Shown here one piece after another: positions 9,698 to 17,699 of a stretch of 64,000 nt of DNA (positions within the stretch are counted from its first letter, which is position 1; each line of letters opens with the position of its first letter). Below the pieces are notes generated by a model. That model did no database searches. It was given only the letters and a program-made list of their open reading frames with translations, and was not told the DNA's origin. Made by a program: the position numbers and the translations under genes. Source of the DNA: Pseudomonas sp. G.S.17 (GTDB taxonomy: Bacteria > Pseudomonadota > Gammaproteobacteria > Pseudomonadales > Pseudomonadaceae); NCBI RefSeq assembly GCF_038096165.1, contig NZ_CP151076.1, positions 2,101,001 through 2,165,000 of the forward strand, read 5' to 3'.

Positions 9698-9818
9698 TTG
9701 GAGCGAGGCTTGCCCGCGAATCGGCTGTAGGAGCGACCGTAGGAGCGACTTTAGTCGCGAGAGCGTCAATTGCCCTCCCGGCTAAAGCCGGTCCTACACC
9801 AATCCTCGCTCCAACGAA
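9698..9818. repeat. Composite REP cluster of two sequence families
   Basis: GTTGGAGCGAGGCTTGCCCG at 9698 is answered by a shortened arm CTCGCTCCAACG near 9806-9818. Nested inside is a different palindromic family: GTAGGAGCGACTTTAGTCGC followed by CCCGGCTAAAGCCGGTCCTA. This looks like one repeat family inserted in, or assembled with, the loop of the other. Confidence 0.7.
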
Positions 9819-9856
9819 TTGCATTTCAGGCCGCAATGTCAGTCAACCGAGCTGGC

Positions 9857-9875
9857 CGTTCGCGTTTCGCGAACG
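9857..9875. promoter_or_regulatory. Inverted repeat with T-N11-A, candidate LysR box
   Basis: CGTTCGCG-TTT-CGCGAACG is a perfect 8-bp inverted repeat with a 3-bp spacer, 85-103 bp before the CoA-transferase start at 9960. It contains T-N11-A inside the arms, the usual LysR-type recognition geometry. The LysR gene ends at 9678, directly upstream. Assignment to that regulator is inferred from position. Confidence 0.5.
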
Positions 9876-9959
9876 ACCTTTGCCAACTGAAGGTTGGATT
9901 TATCCGCGCCCGGTCCTCTACGCTGGGCCCATATTCCAAGAACAAAAGAGGTAACTACC

Positions 9960-11153
9960 ATGACTGCCCCTCTGAATGGCATCCGCGTCATTGAAATCGG
10001 CACCTTGATCGCCGCGCCGTTTGCCGCGCGGCTGATGGCCGAATTCGGTGCCGAGGTAATCAAGATCGAGGCCATGGGGCAGGGTGATCCTCTTCGCAAA
10101 TGGCGAAAACTCCATGAAGGCACGTCCTTGTGGTGGTACCTGCAGTCGCGCAACAAGAAATCCCTCGCGCTGAACCTGAAATCCCCCGAAGGCATCGCCA
10201 TCGTCAAGCAGCTGGCCGAAAGCACCGACGTGCTGATCGAGAACCTGCGCCCCGGTGCCCTGGAAAAGCTCGGTCTGGGCTGGGACGTGCTGCATGCCCT
10301 GAACCCCAAACTGACCCTGGTGCGTATTTCCGGTTACGGCCAGACCGGCCCTTATCGTGATCGCCCGGGCTTCGGTGCAATCGGCGAGGCCATGGGCGGG
10401 ATTCGCTACACCACCGGCACGCCGGGCACGCCACCGGCGCGGGTCGGCGTCAGCCTCGGCGATTCTCTGGCGTCGATGCATGCGGTGATGGGCGCATTGA
10501 TGGCCTTGCTGCGGGTCAAGACCGGGCAGGGCGATGGGCAAATTGTCGATGTGTCCCTGGCCGAAAGCGTATTCAACGTGATGGAAAGTCTGGTGCCGGA
10601 GTACGACATGCTCGGTCACATTCGGGAGCGCAGCGGCGGCGCCTTGCCTGGCATTGCGCCGTCCAACACCTATCCCACCGCCGATGGCGCTTATGTGGTC
10701 ATCGCCGGCAACAGCGACCCGATCTTCAAGCGCCTGATGCTGGCTATCGGACGCGGCGATTTGGGAGAAAACCCGGAATTCGCCCACAACGACGGGCGTG
10801 CCGCACAGTGTGCGCTGCTCGACGAGGCAATCAGCGTCTGGTCTTCCAGCCTGCCCATTGAAGAGGTGCTGCGCGTGTTGGAGCAGGCTGAAGTGCCTGC
10901 CGGGCGGATCTACAACGTCGCCGACATCGTGGCCGATCCGCATTATCAGGCGCGGGGCATGATCCTCGACGCCGAGTTGCCTGGCGGTGCCGCAGTGAAA
11001 ATGCCCGGCATCGTACCCAAACTTTCGGAAACCCCCGGCGCAGTGAATTGGCAAGGCCCGAGCCTGGGCCAGCACACCGACAGCGTGCTCGACAGCCTGG
11101 GCATCACCGCTGCCGACATCCAACGTCTCAAGCAGGAAGGAGTGGTGCAATGA
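9960..11153 (+). CDS. CaiB/BaiF-family (class III) CoA-transferase
   Basis: The 397-residue product has the class III CoA-transferase layout: NGIRVIEIGTLIAAPFAARL at the N-terminus, FGAEVIKIEAMGQGDPLRKW next, and the probable catalytic aspartate in VSLGDSLASMHAVMGAL near residue 168. The ATG at 9960 has an AAGAGGTAA ribosome site; an upstream in-frame ATG at 9894 lacks one. These enzymes move CoA between carboxylic acids such as succinyl-CoA and a dicarboxylate. Its stop overlaps the start of an HMG-CoA lyase gene by 4 bp, so the two are translationally coupled. The likely role is activating a 3-hydroxy-3-methyl dicarboxylate for cleavage by the lyase; this is inference from the pair. Confidence 0.9.
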   Translation: MTAPLNGIRVIEIGTLIAAPFAARLMAEFGAEVIKIEAMGQGDPLRKWRKLHEGTSLWWYLQSRNKKSLALNLKSPEGIAIVKQLAESTDVLIENLRPGALEKLGLGWDVLHALNPKLTLVRISGYGQTGPYRDRPGFGAIGEAMGGIRYTTGTPGTPPARVGVSLGDSLASMHAVMGALMALLRVKTGQGDGQIVDVSLAESVFNVMESLVPEYDMLGHIRERSGGALPGIAPSNTYPTADGAYVVIAGNSDPIFKRLMLAIGRGDLGENPEFAHNDGRAAQCALLDEAISVWSSSLPIEEVLRVLEQAEVPAGRIYNVADIVADPHYQARGMILDAELPGGAAVKMPGIVPKLSETPGAVNWQGPSLGQHTDSVLDSLGITAADIQRLKQEGVVQ

Positions 11154-12088
11154 TCACTGACTTTTCCGAGCGTCTGATCGTCCAGGAAGTTGCCCCACGG
11201 GACGGCTTGCAGATTGAGCCGAAGTGGGTCGAAACCGCCGACAAGATCGCGTTGATTGATCAGCTGTCGCTGGCAGGGTTTTCCCGGATCGAAGCAGGAT
11301 CTTTCGTTTCTCCCAAGGCGATTCCGGCCCTGCGCGACGGCGATGAAGTGTTTCGTGGCATTCGTCGTCAGGCGGGCGTCACCTACGTGGCGCTGATTCC
11401 CAACCTCAAGGGCGCGCAACGTGCGCTGGATGCGGGCGCCGATGAGCTCAATCTGGTGATGTCCGCCAGCCAGACGCACAACCTGGCGAACATGCGGATG
11501 CGTTGCGAGCAATCCCTTGCAGCATTTGGCGATGTGGTGGCGATAACTCGCGGTACGGCGCTGAGCCTCAATGGCTCGATCGCCACCACCTTTGGTTGCC
11601 CGTTCGAAGGGCCGATCAACGAAGACCGGGTGCTGCAAATCGTCGACGCGTACCTGGAACTGGGCATGCAAGGCATCAGCCTGGCGGACACCACCGGCAT
11701 GGCCAATCCACGTCAGGTCCATCGCCTGGTCCAGCGGGTTTTGACCCGGGTTCCGGCGGCGGCGTTGACCTTGCACTTTCATAACACTCGAGGTCTTGGC
11801 CTGAGCAATGTCCTGGCCGCGTATGAGACTGGCGCGCGACGATTCGATGCATCCCTCGGCGGCCTCGGCGGTTGCCCGTTCGCGCCCGGTGCATCCGGAA
11901 ATATATGCACCGAGGACCTGGTGAACATGTGTGAGGAAATGGGTATCAAGACCGGGATCGATTTGCCGCACCTCTTGAAACTTTCCCGGCAGTTGCCGGA
12001 CCTGCTGGGCCATGAAATGCCCGGTCAGGTCGCCAAGGCAGGGCGCAACAGCGACCTGCATCCAGCGCCGACCAACCTGCCGGGTTGA
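11150..12088 (+). CDS. Hydroxymethylglutaryl-CoA lyase family protein
   Basis: The 312-residue product has the HMG-CoA lyase hallmarks: EVAPRDGLQIEP with the catalytic Arg and Asp near the N-terminus, the metal-binding HFHNTRG near residue 207, and the signature loop LGGLGGCPFAPGASGN with its active-site cysteine near 242. The reaction expected is HMG-CoA to acetyl-CoA and acetoacetate, or a related 3-hydroxyacyl-CoA cleavage. It starts in an ATGA overlap with the CoA-transferase stop, with AAGGAG upstream. This is not the usual leucine-degradation (liu) setting, because no isovaleryl-CoA dehydrogenase or methylcrotonyl-CoA carboxylase genes are near. A dedicated dicarboxylate pathway is more likely. 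Confidence 0.88.
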   Translation: MITDFSERLIVQEVAPRDGLQIEPKWVETADKIALIDQLSLAGFSRIEAGSFVSPKAIPALRDGDEVFRGIRRQAGVTYVALIPNLKGAQRALDAGADELNLVMSASQTHNLANMRMRCEQSLAAFGDVVAITRGTALSLNGSIATTFGCPFEGPINEDRVLQIVDAYLELGMQGISLADTTGMANPRQVHRLVQRVLTRVPAAALTLHFHNTRGLGLSNVLAAYETGARRFDASLGGLGGCPFAPGASGNICTEDLVNMCEEMGIKTGIDLPHLLKLSRQLPDLLGHEMPGQVAKAGRNSDLHPAPTNLPG

Positions 12089-12184
12089 GTCGACGCAATA
12101 CCGCTTGAACGGGGCTAATACCCCTTCCTACCAGACAACAAAAACAAACGGCCTCCTTTGAAGGGGCCGCCTGGAGACACGCAC

Positions 12185-13522
12185 ATGACCGTTTCTGTTT
12201 TGAACGCGGGCAGTACGCCCGCGCAGATCGCCGACGCCGAGAAATCGCTGGTTCGCAAAGTGGCATGGCGACTGATGCCGCTGATCATGGTGTGCTACCT
12301 GTTCGCATTTTTCGATCGCATCAATATCAGCTTCGCCAAGTTTCAGTTGCAGGCGGACCTCAGCCTCAGCGATACCGCTTATGGTCTGGGCGCCGGGCTG
12401 TTCGTGGTCGGTTATGTGCTGTTCGAAGTGCCGAGCAACATCATGCTCTACAAGGTCGGCGCGCGGCGCTGGATCGCCCGGATCATGATGTCGTGGGGTG
12501 TCGCGACGGCCTTGATGGTGTTCGTCAACACTGAATGGCAGTTCTACGCGCTGCGTTTTGTGATCGGCGCCATGGAAGCCGGTTTCGCCCCCGGCGTTTT
12601 GTATTACCTGACCTTGTGGTTCCCGCAGACCTACCGTGGGCGGATCACCTCGATCCTGTTCCTGGCTTCGGCGTTCGCCGGATTGGTCGGCGCGCCGGTC
12701 TCCGGACTGGTACTGGGGCACATGGACGGCCTGCTCGACATGCGCGGCTGGCATTGGCTGTTTCTGTTGGGCGGCTTGCCGTGCATCGGCCTGGGCTTGT
12801 TGGTACTGCTGGTGCTCAAGGACAAAATCGCCGATGCCCATTGGCTGACTTCTGCAGAAAAAACCTACCTCTCCAGCCGCATCGCCCAGCATGAACCGCA
12901 CAAACATGGCGGCTCGCTGCTGAGCGCGCTGAAGATGCCCGGCTTCCTCATGCTGGGGCTGATTTACTTCCTGATTCAGGTGGCGTCCTACGGCCTGAAT
13001 TTCTGGGCACCGCAGCTGATCCGCAGCGCAGGCACGGAAAGCCCGGTGGTGATCGGCTTGCTGACCGCAATTCCGTACATCTTCGGCGCGATCAGCATGG
13101 TGGTGGTCGGTCGTCTGTCCGACTCCAGCGGCGAACGGCGCAAATATGTGTGCGGGCTGGTCGTCCTCGGTGCCGTGGGTTTCTTCAGCGCCGGCATTTT
13201 CGCCCAGCATACGGTGTTCCTGATCATCTCCCTGGCTATGCTCGGCGCAGGCATCGTCGCCTCGATCCCGGCGTTCTGGACCTTGCCTCCAAAACTGCTG
13301 GCTGGCGCGGGTGCCGGTGCTGCCGGGGGCATCGCCCTGATCAACACCCTGGGCCAGTTCGGCGGCATCGTCAGTCCGGTGATGGTCGGGCGCATCAAAG
13401 ACCTGACCGGCAGCACCACGCCAGCGCTCTACGTCATCGGCGTCTCCAGCCTGCTCGCCGCCGCGCTATTGCTGTGGGGGTTGCCAGCGAAGTTGCGGAC
13501 GCTGGATAAGAGTGAGGGCTAG
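12185..13522 (+). CDS. MFS transporter, anion:cation symporter (ACS) type
   Basis: The 445-residue protein has twelve predicted membrane segments and the ACS-type opening LMPLIMVCYLFAFFDRINIS with the charged D-R pair in the first helix. AGLFVVGYVLFEVPSNIMLY and GAMEAGFAPGVLYYL follow, both common in this family of carboxylate importers. The ATG at 12185 follows TGGAGA, better placed than the ATG at 12158. It lies 96 bp after the lyase gene in the same direction, and a strong terminator follows, so it closes the transcription unit. I infer it imports the acid activated by the CoA-transferase; the substrate is not proven. Confidence 0.88.
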   Translation: MTVSVLNAGSTPAQIADAEKSLVRKVAWRLMPLIMVCYLFAFFDRINISFAKFQLQADLSLSDTAYGLGAGLFVVGYVLFEVPSNIMLYKVGARRWIARIMMSWGVATALMVFVNTEWQFYALRFVIGAMEAGFAPGVLYYLTLWFPQTYRGRITSILFLASAFAGLVGAPVSGLVLGHMDGLLDMRGWHWLFLLGGLPCIGLGLLVLLVLKDKIADAHWLTSAEKTYLSSRIAQHEPHKHGGSLLSALKMPGFLMLGLIYFLIQVASYGLNFWAPQLIRSAGTESPVVIGLLTAIPYIFGAISMVVVGRLSDSSGERRKYVCGLVVLGAVGFFSAGIFAQHTVFLIISLAMLGAGIVASIPAFWTLPPKLLAGAGAGAAGGIALINTLGQFGGIVSPVMVGRIKDLTGSTTPALYVIGVSSLLAAALLLWGLPAKLRTLDKSEG

Positions 13523-13542
13523 CGATTCGAGTTATAAAGACC

Positions 13543-13565
13543 AAACCCGCTCCGGCGGGTTTTTT
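13543..13565 (+). terminator. Intrinsic terminator after the MFS gene
   Basis: ACCCGC-TCCG-GCGGGT forms a 6-bp GC-rich stem with a 4-base loop, extended by A/T pairs and followed by a T run. It lies 21 bp after the MFS stop and ends the CoA-transferase unit. Confidence 0.9.
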
Positions 13566-13650
13566 CTTGTCTGCGACGCCCGTCGTCCCTGCGAAACTTT
13601 TGCCGCGCCGCTCCTGTCACTTTTAAACACCTCAGACAGGGAATCAGGCG

Positions 13651-14556
13651 ATGGCAAGGGCAATCTGGAAAGGCGCGATCAGTTTTGGGCTGGTGCATAT
13701 TCCCGTCGCGCTGGTGTCGGCGACTTCTTCGCAAGGCGTTGATTTTGACTGGCTCGACAAGCGCAGCATGGAGCCGGTGGGCTACAAACGCATCAACAAG
13801 GTCACCGGCAAGGAGATGACCAAGGAAGACATCGTCAAGGGCGTGCAGTACGAGAAGGGCCAATACGTGGTCCTGAGCGAAGAAGAAATTCGCGCGGCGC
13901 ATCCCAAGTCGACCCAGACCATCGAAATCTTCGGTTTCGTCGACAGCGAGCAGATCCCTCTGCAACACATCGAAACCCCGTATTTTCTCGCGCCGGACAA
14001 GCGCGGCGAAAAGGTCTATGCGTTGCTTCGCGAAACCCTGAATGAAACCAAGAAAGTCGCCCTGGCCAATGTGGTGCTGCACACCCGTCAGCATCTGGCG
14101 GCAGTGATGCCGCTTGAGTCGGCGATGGTTCTGGTGATCCTGCGCTGGCCCTCGGAAGTGCGTGGCCTGGACACGCTCGAACTGACCGATGCGGTGACTG
14201 ACGTCAAACTCAGCAAGGCGGAGCTGAACATGGCCAAGCGTCTTGTGGAAGACATGAGTGCTGACTGGCAGCCAGAGGATTATCGCGACACCTTCCAGGA
14301 CCAGATCATGCATCTGGTGGAAACCAAGGCGCGCGAAGGCAAACTCGAAACCGTGGAAACCGATACCGAAGACACCGAACGCAAAAGCGCTGACGTCATC
14401 GATCTTACCGAGCTGCTCAAGCGCAGTCTGGCGGGTAAAAGCGCGGGCAATAAAAGCGCCGCCAAACCGGCCGGCAAAGCGACCTCCAAAACAGCCGCCG
14501 AGGCGCCCGCCAAGCGCCGTGCCCCGGCGCGCAAGAAAACCACCAAGGCTTCCTGA
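13651..14556 (+). CDS. ku: Ku, bacterial non-homologous end-joining DNA-binding protein
   Basis: The 301-residue product opens with MARAIWKGAISFGLVHIPV, the standard bacterial Ku start, and contains DFDWLDKRSMEPVGYKRINK and EIFGFVDSEQIPLQHIETPY from the DNA-ring core. The C-terminal 45 residues are a lysine/alanine-rich tail (GKSAGNKSAAKPAGKATSKT), longer than minimal Ku and typical of pseudomonads, where it helps hold DNA. Ku homodimers thread onto broken ends and recruit LigD. The frame is intact. The ligD gene that normally partners it starts 21 bp downstream but is badly broken, so Ku here may work alone, with another ligase, or with a LigD elsewhere. Confidence 0.97.
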   Translation: MARAIWKGAISFGLVHIPVALVSATSSQGVDFDWLDKRSMEPVGYKRINKVTGKEMTKEDIVKGVQYEKGQYVVLSEEEIRAAHPKSTQTIEIFGFVDSEQIPLQHIETPYFLAPDKRGEKVYALLRETLNETKKVALANVVLHTRQHLAAVMPLESAMVLVILRWPSEVRGLDTLELTDAVTDVKLSKAELNMAKRLVEDMSADWQPEDYRDTFQDQIMHLVETKAREGKLETVETDTEDTERKSADVIDLTELLKRSLAGKSAGNKSAAKPAGKATSKTAAEAPAKRRAPARKKTTKAS

Positions 14557-14577
14557 CAGCAAGCTGGAGGATCGACC

Positions 14578-15734
14578 ATGGCCAAGCCGGTGAGTGAATA
14601 CGCACGCAAGCGCGACTTCGACATCACTTCCGAGCCAAGGGAGTCGCCTGCCCGCGGCAATAGCAAGGAAAAGGGCAGGAACGCCGCGAAGGCGTTGAGC
14701 TTTGTCATTCACAAGCACGATGCACGCAGTCTGCATTACGATTTTCGCCTTGAGCTGGGCGGCACGCTCAAAAGCTGGGCCGTCCCGAAAAGGCCCGAGC
14801 CTCGATCCGGCCAACAAGCGCCTGGCGGTGCAGGTTGAAGATCATCCGTTGGGTTACGCCAGTTTCGAAGGCCGCATTCCCGAAGGACAATACGGCGCAG
14901 GAGATGTGATCGTCTGGGATCGGGGGATCTGGCAACCGCACGGCGATCCTCGTGACACCTACAAGCAGGGCAAGCTCAAGTTCACGCTGATCGGGGAAAA
15001 GCTGACCGGCGACTGGACGCTGGTCCGCACCCGGCTCAAGGGCAGCAGCGACAAGCCGCAGTGGCTGCTGATCAAGGAAAAGGATCGGGTTGCCCGCTCT
15101 GGTGATGAATACGACATCGTTCAGGATCAGCCGCAAAGTGTGGTGAGCGGCGCGTTGGTGGGCACGGAAAAATCAGCCGAACATCCACCCGGACAGCCAG
15201 CCAAAGCCAAGCGCAAAACGTCCACTGCTTCGCCGAATAAGGCAGCCAATGCAAAACCAGCTAAATCAGCAAAAACCGCATCGATGTGGCGGGCGTCAGC
15301 ATCAATCATCCAGACCGGGTGATCGACGCCGAAAGCGGCATCCACAAAGCGGACCTGGCCTATTATTACGAAACCGTCGCCGACTGGATCCTGCTGCATT
15401 TGAAAAAGCGGCCGGTGGCCTTGCTGCGCTGCCCCGAAGGTGTGGAGGGTGAACAGTTTTTCCAGAAACACTCCGAGCGCCTGAAAATTCCGAATATCAA
15501 ACAGCTCAAGCCTGGGCTGGACCCCGGTCATGCGCAGTTGATGGAAATCGACACGGTGCAGGCTCTGGTGGGCGCAGCGCAGATGGGCATGATCGAACTG
15601 CATCGCTGGGGCTATGGAATGTCAGCAACCTGCAGGAACGTCTGAGTACCCTGAAGTCCGACCCGTGGGCCGGTTACCAGAATCGTCAGCGCATCACCAG
15701 GAAAATGTGGGCGCTGCTGGGGCACAAGCCCTAG
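14578..15734 (+). pseudogene. ligD: ligD remnant: frameshifted, ligase domain missing, polymerase domain gutted
   Basis: The first 70 codons give a normal LigD phosphoesterase start, including [20 protein letters not shown]. At about 14787-14792 the run AAAA replaces an expected AAA and shifts the frame; the domain then continues one frame over with EGRIPEGQYGAGDVIVWDRG and ends near 15150. After a basic linker, the next recognisable piece (from VAGVSINHPDRVIDAESG near 15285) is the N-terminus of the polymerase domain, back in the first frame. The whole ATP-dependent ligase domain is absent. The polymerase piece stops after GAAQMGMIELHRWG, before its catalytic Asp motif. The third frame then carries a C-terminal-like STLKSDPWAGYQNRQRI up to TAG at 15732-15734. 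At least two frame changes and two large deletions make sequencing error an unlikely explanation. Confidence 0.85.
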
Positions 15735-15759
15735 CCAATACGCGTCTGCCAGGCCTTCC

Positions 15760-16104
15760 TTACCTGAGCGGGCTATGCAGCTGGTGAGTATCGGTCTGCT
15801 CCGCTGGATAGAACTCACCCTGCATGTCCATTTGCGCCAGGCGCTGGCGCACGGCGTCTTCGACGCTGCGGATCGTGGCCTGGTCCTCGATATCGTCCAC
15901 ACTCAGCCATAAACGATTGACGTTCTGACCATGGGTGCCTTCGCTCATCATGTCGTGGGTAAACAGCTGCTCGCCGCGCCACAGGCACAGCCTGGCTTGC
16001 AGAGGATCGTTTTCCAGCGGCGCTGGCGATGACGAAAGCCAGATTTCGTTGATCATGCGCAGATCAACAGTGGCCAGTTGCTCGGGGGAAATGACGGTGC
16101 CCAT
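15760..16104 (-). CDS. Hypothetical protein, 114 residues
   Basis: The frame encodes a soluble, acidic product starting MGTVISPEQLATVDLRMINE, with NRLWLSVDDIEDQATIRSVE in the middle. I do not recognise a domain, signal peptide or membrane segment. The ATG at 16104 is my choice; the frame stays open to 16215 but with weaker coding character, and neither start has a clear ribosome site. It lies convergent with the ligD remnant, between two broken genes, so it may itself be a poorly conserved local gene. Reality as a gene is likely but not certain. Confidence 0.5.
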   Translation of the reverse strand: MGTVISPEQLATVDLRMINEIWLSSSPAPLENDPLQARLCLWRGEQLFTHDMMSEGTHGQNVNRLWLSVDDIEDQATIRSVEDAVRQRLAQMDMQGEFYPAEQTDTHQLHSPLR

Positions 16105-16312
16105 AGGGTATTGGCTCTTGATGACTGATGCAGGTCTGACGTGTGTGTCCGGCAGTCGTTCAAACCGCCTGGCCCGTTCCGGACGAACGCCTTTTGAACC
16201 GACCCGGCCAGGCACGGTCGATCAATCAATAGCCGCGCAGGAGCGTCGCGATGCCGATCCACGGATCTTTGCACTGCTCAAAGCGGCAGTGCAGTGTTAT
16301 TGGGCGTTGCGT

Positions 16313-16526
16313 GAGCCGGGAGGAAAAGTACAAGGCCAAGAATGTCATCGAAACCGTGGTGTACCGGGGCGGAGATGCCGCGAGTGGCTGGCTGTCCGTT
16401 GGATTGACGGCGCTGGGTGCGTGTTTCGGGCTATTGGTTATCGTGCCCTTTGTCGGGCTTTGGGCCTGGCTGTGTTTCAGGCTGGCAAAGCAACAGGCGC
16501 AACGGGCGACGACGAACGACAGATAA
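16313..16526 (+). pseudogene. C-terminal remnant of an Npt1-like MFS transporter
   Basis: About 70 codons remain, beginning at VSREEKYKAKNVIETVVYRG and ending with a hydrophobic helix (LLVIVPFVGLWAWLCFRLAK) and a short tail to the stop. The pattern matches the C-terminus of MFS proteins annotated as NTP/NDP exchange or AlgZ-like transporters, which normally have over 400 residues. Everything upstream of residue-equivalent 350 is gone, and the sequence before the match encodes nothing similar. The frame reads into a possible short ORF from 16251, but that start is fortuitous. It ends 11 bp before the aldo/keto reductase, so the two probably once formed an operon. Confidence 0.6.
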
Positions 16527-16536
16527 GGGGAAACGC

Positions 16537-17514
16537 ATGTCCGACCCTGCTGTTTTCACACGCCGAAGAATTCTCACGCTGGCGGCTGGCCTATCGGCGG
16601 CTTTCGCGTTCGATACGGCAGCTGGCGAGTCCAGGCCACCGACCATGCCTTCGCCGACTTCACCTTCGACCTTGCCGACAGGAGCCAGAAAAATGCTGAC
16701 CCGAGCCATTCCCTCCAGCAACGAGCCGCTGCCTATCGTCGGTTTGGGCACGTATCGCGGTTTTGATGTGGCCACTTTGAGCGCGGCCTATAAAAGCCTG
16801 CCGGCCGTGATTGATGCGCTGTTCGCCGCTGGCGGCACGCTGATCGACAGCTCGCCCATGTACGGTCGCGCAGAACAGTCCACTGGCGAGCTATTGTCCA
16901 TTCATCAACCTCGCTCGCCTGCATTTCTCGCCACCAAGGTCTGGACGCGCGGTCGCAAGGAGGGGATCGCGCAGATGGAGGAGTCGTTCAGGTTGCTGCG
17001 CACCGAGCGCATCGACTTGATGCAGATTCACAACCTGCTCGACTGGAAAACCCATCTACCGACCCTGCGTCAGTGGAAAGAAGAAGGCCGCATTCGCTAC
17101 ATCGGCATCACCCATTACACGTCGTCGGCGTATGCCGATGTCGAAGCGGTGCTCAAGGCTGAACAACTGGATTTTCTGCAGATCAACTACGCGCTGGACG
17201 ACCGGGCCGCCGAGACGCGTCTATTGCCCCTTTGCCGGGAGCGCGGCGTCGCGGTGATCTGCAATCGGCCGTTCGGCGGCGGAGGTTTGCTGGGCCGACT
17301 CAAGGACAAACCGTTACCGGGCTGGGCGGCGCAGGTTGAAGTGACGAGTTGGGCGCAGTTGGCACTCAAGTTTCTGCTCGCCCATTTGGCGGTTACCTGC
17401 GTCATTCCGGGCACTGGCAATCCGCGTTATATGGCGGAAAACGCCGGTGCCGGATTCGGCCCGATGCTGACCGATGCCCAGCGGCAGCAGTTGATTGCGT
17501 TGGTGGGCGCATAG
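16537..17514 (+). CDS. Aldo/keto reductase with Tat signal
   Basis: The 325-residue product begins with a twin-arginine leader (TRRRILTLAAGLSAAFAF) that points to export to the periplasm. The reductase barrel follows from about residue 50. The catalytic tetrad is visible: Asp in LIDSSPMYG, Tyr in the same motif, Lys in ATKVWTRG and His in DLMQIHN. The nucleotide end has CVIPGTGNP. Exported aldo/keto reductases of this type are poorly characterised. An AAGGGG ribosome site precedes the ATG at 16537. It follows the transporter remnant directly, and a REPIN lies downstream. Confidence 0.88.
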   Translation: MSDPAVFTRRRILTLAAGLSAAFAFDTAAGESRPPTMPSPTSPSTLPTGARKMLTRAIPSSNEPLPIVGLGTYRGFDVATLSAAYKSLPAVIDALFAAGGTLIDSSPMYGRAEQSTGELLSIHQPRSPAFLATKVWTRGRKEGIAQMEESFRLLRTERIDLMQIHNLLDWKTHLPTLRQWKEEGRIRYIGITHYTSSAYADVEAVLKAEQLDFLQINYALDDRAAETRLLPLCRERGVAVICNRPFGGGGLLGRLKDKPLPGWAAQVEVTSWAQLALKFLLAHLAVTCVIPGTGNPRYMAENAGAGFGPMLTDAQRQQLIALVGA

Positions 17515-17547
17515 ATGCTCTGTAGGAGACCCCCATCGTCCGGCACC

Positions 17548-17637
17548 CGTTGGAGCGAGGCTTGCCCGCGAACCAGACGCCTCGGTGACCCTGTTCTACC
17601 GCGTTATCGTTCTTCGCGGGCAAGCCTCGCTCCAACG
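17548..17637. repeat. REPIN with perfect 25-bp arms
   Basis: The arm at 17548-17572, beginning CGTTGGAGCGAGGCTTGCCC, pairs perfectly over 25 bp with the arm at 17613-17637. It lies between two convergent genes. A smaller related repeat, GCCAATTTGTTGGCTCCCAC, follows near 17676-17695. Confidence 0.9.
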
Positions 17638-17699
17638 AGCATTTCAATTCGACGGTTGTGTGTTGTTGATGAGAGCCAATTTGTTGGCTCCCACAACCT

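Noticed and set aside
13519..14817. 432-codon minus-strand frame opposite ku
   Set aside because: Antisense to an unmistakable Ku gene; composition is that of a codon-position mirror.
15755..15776. 17-bp identity GCCTTCCTTACCTGAGC shared with 63358-63374
   Set aside because: One 17-bp match in 64 kb is within chance, and it consists partly of a ribosome-site-like tract.
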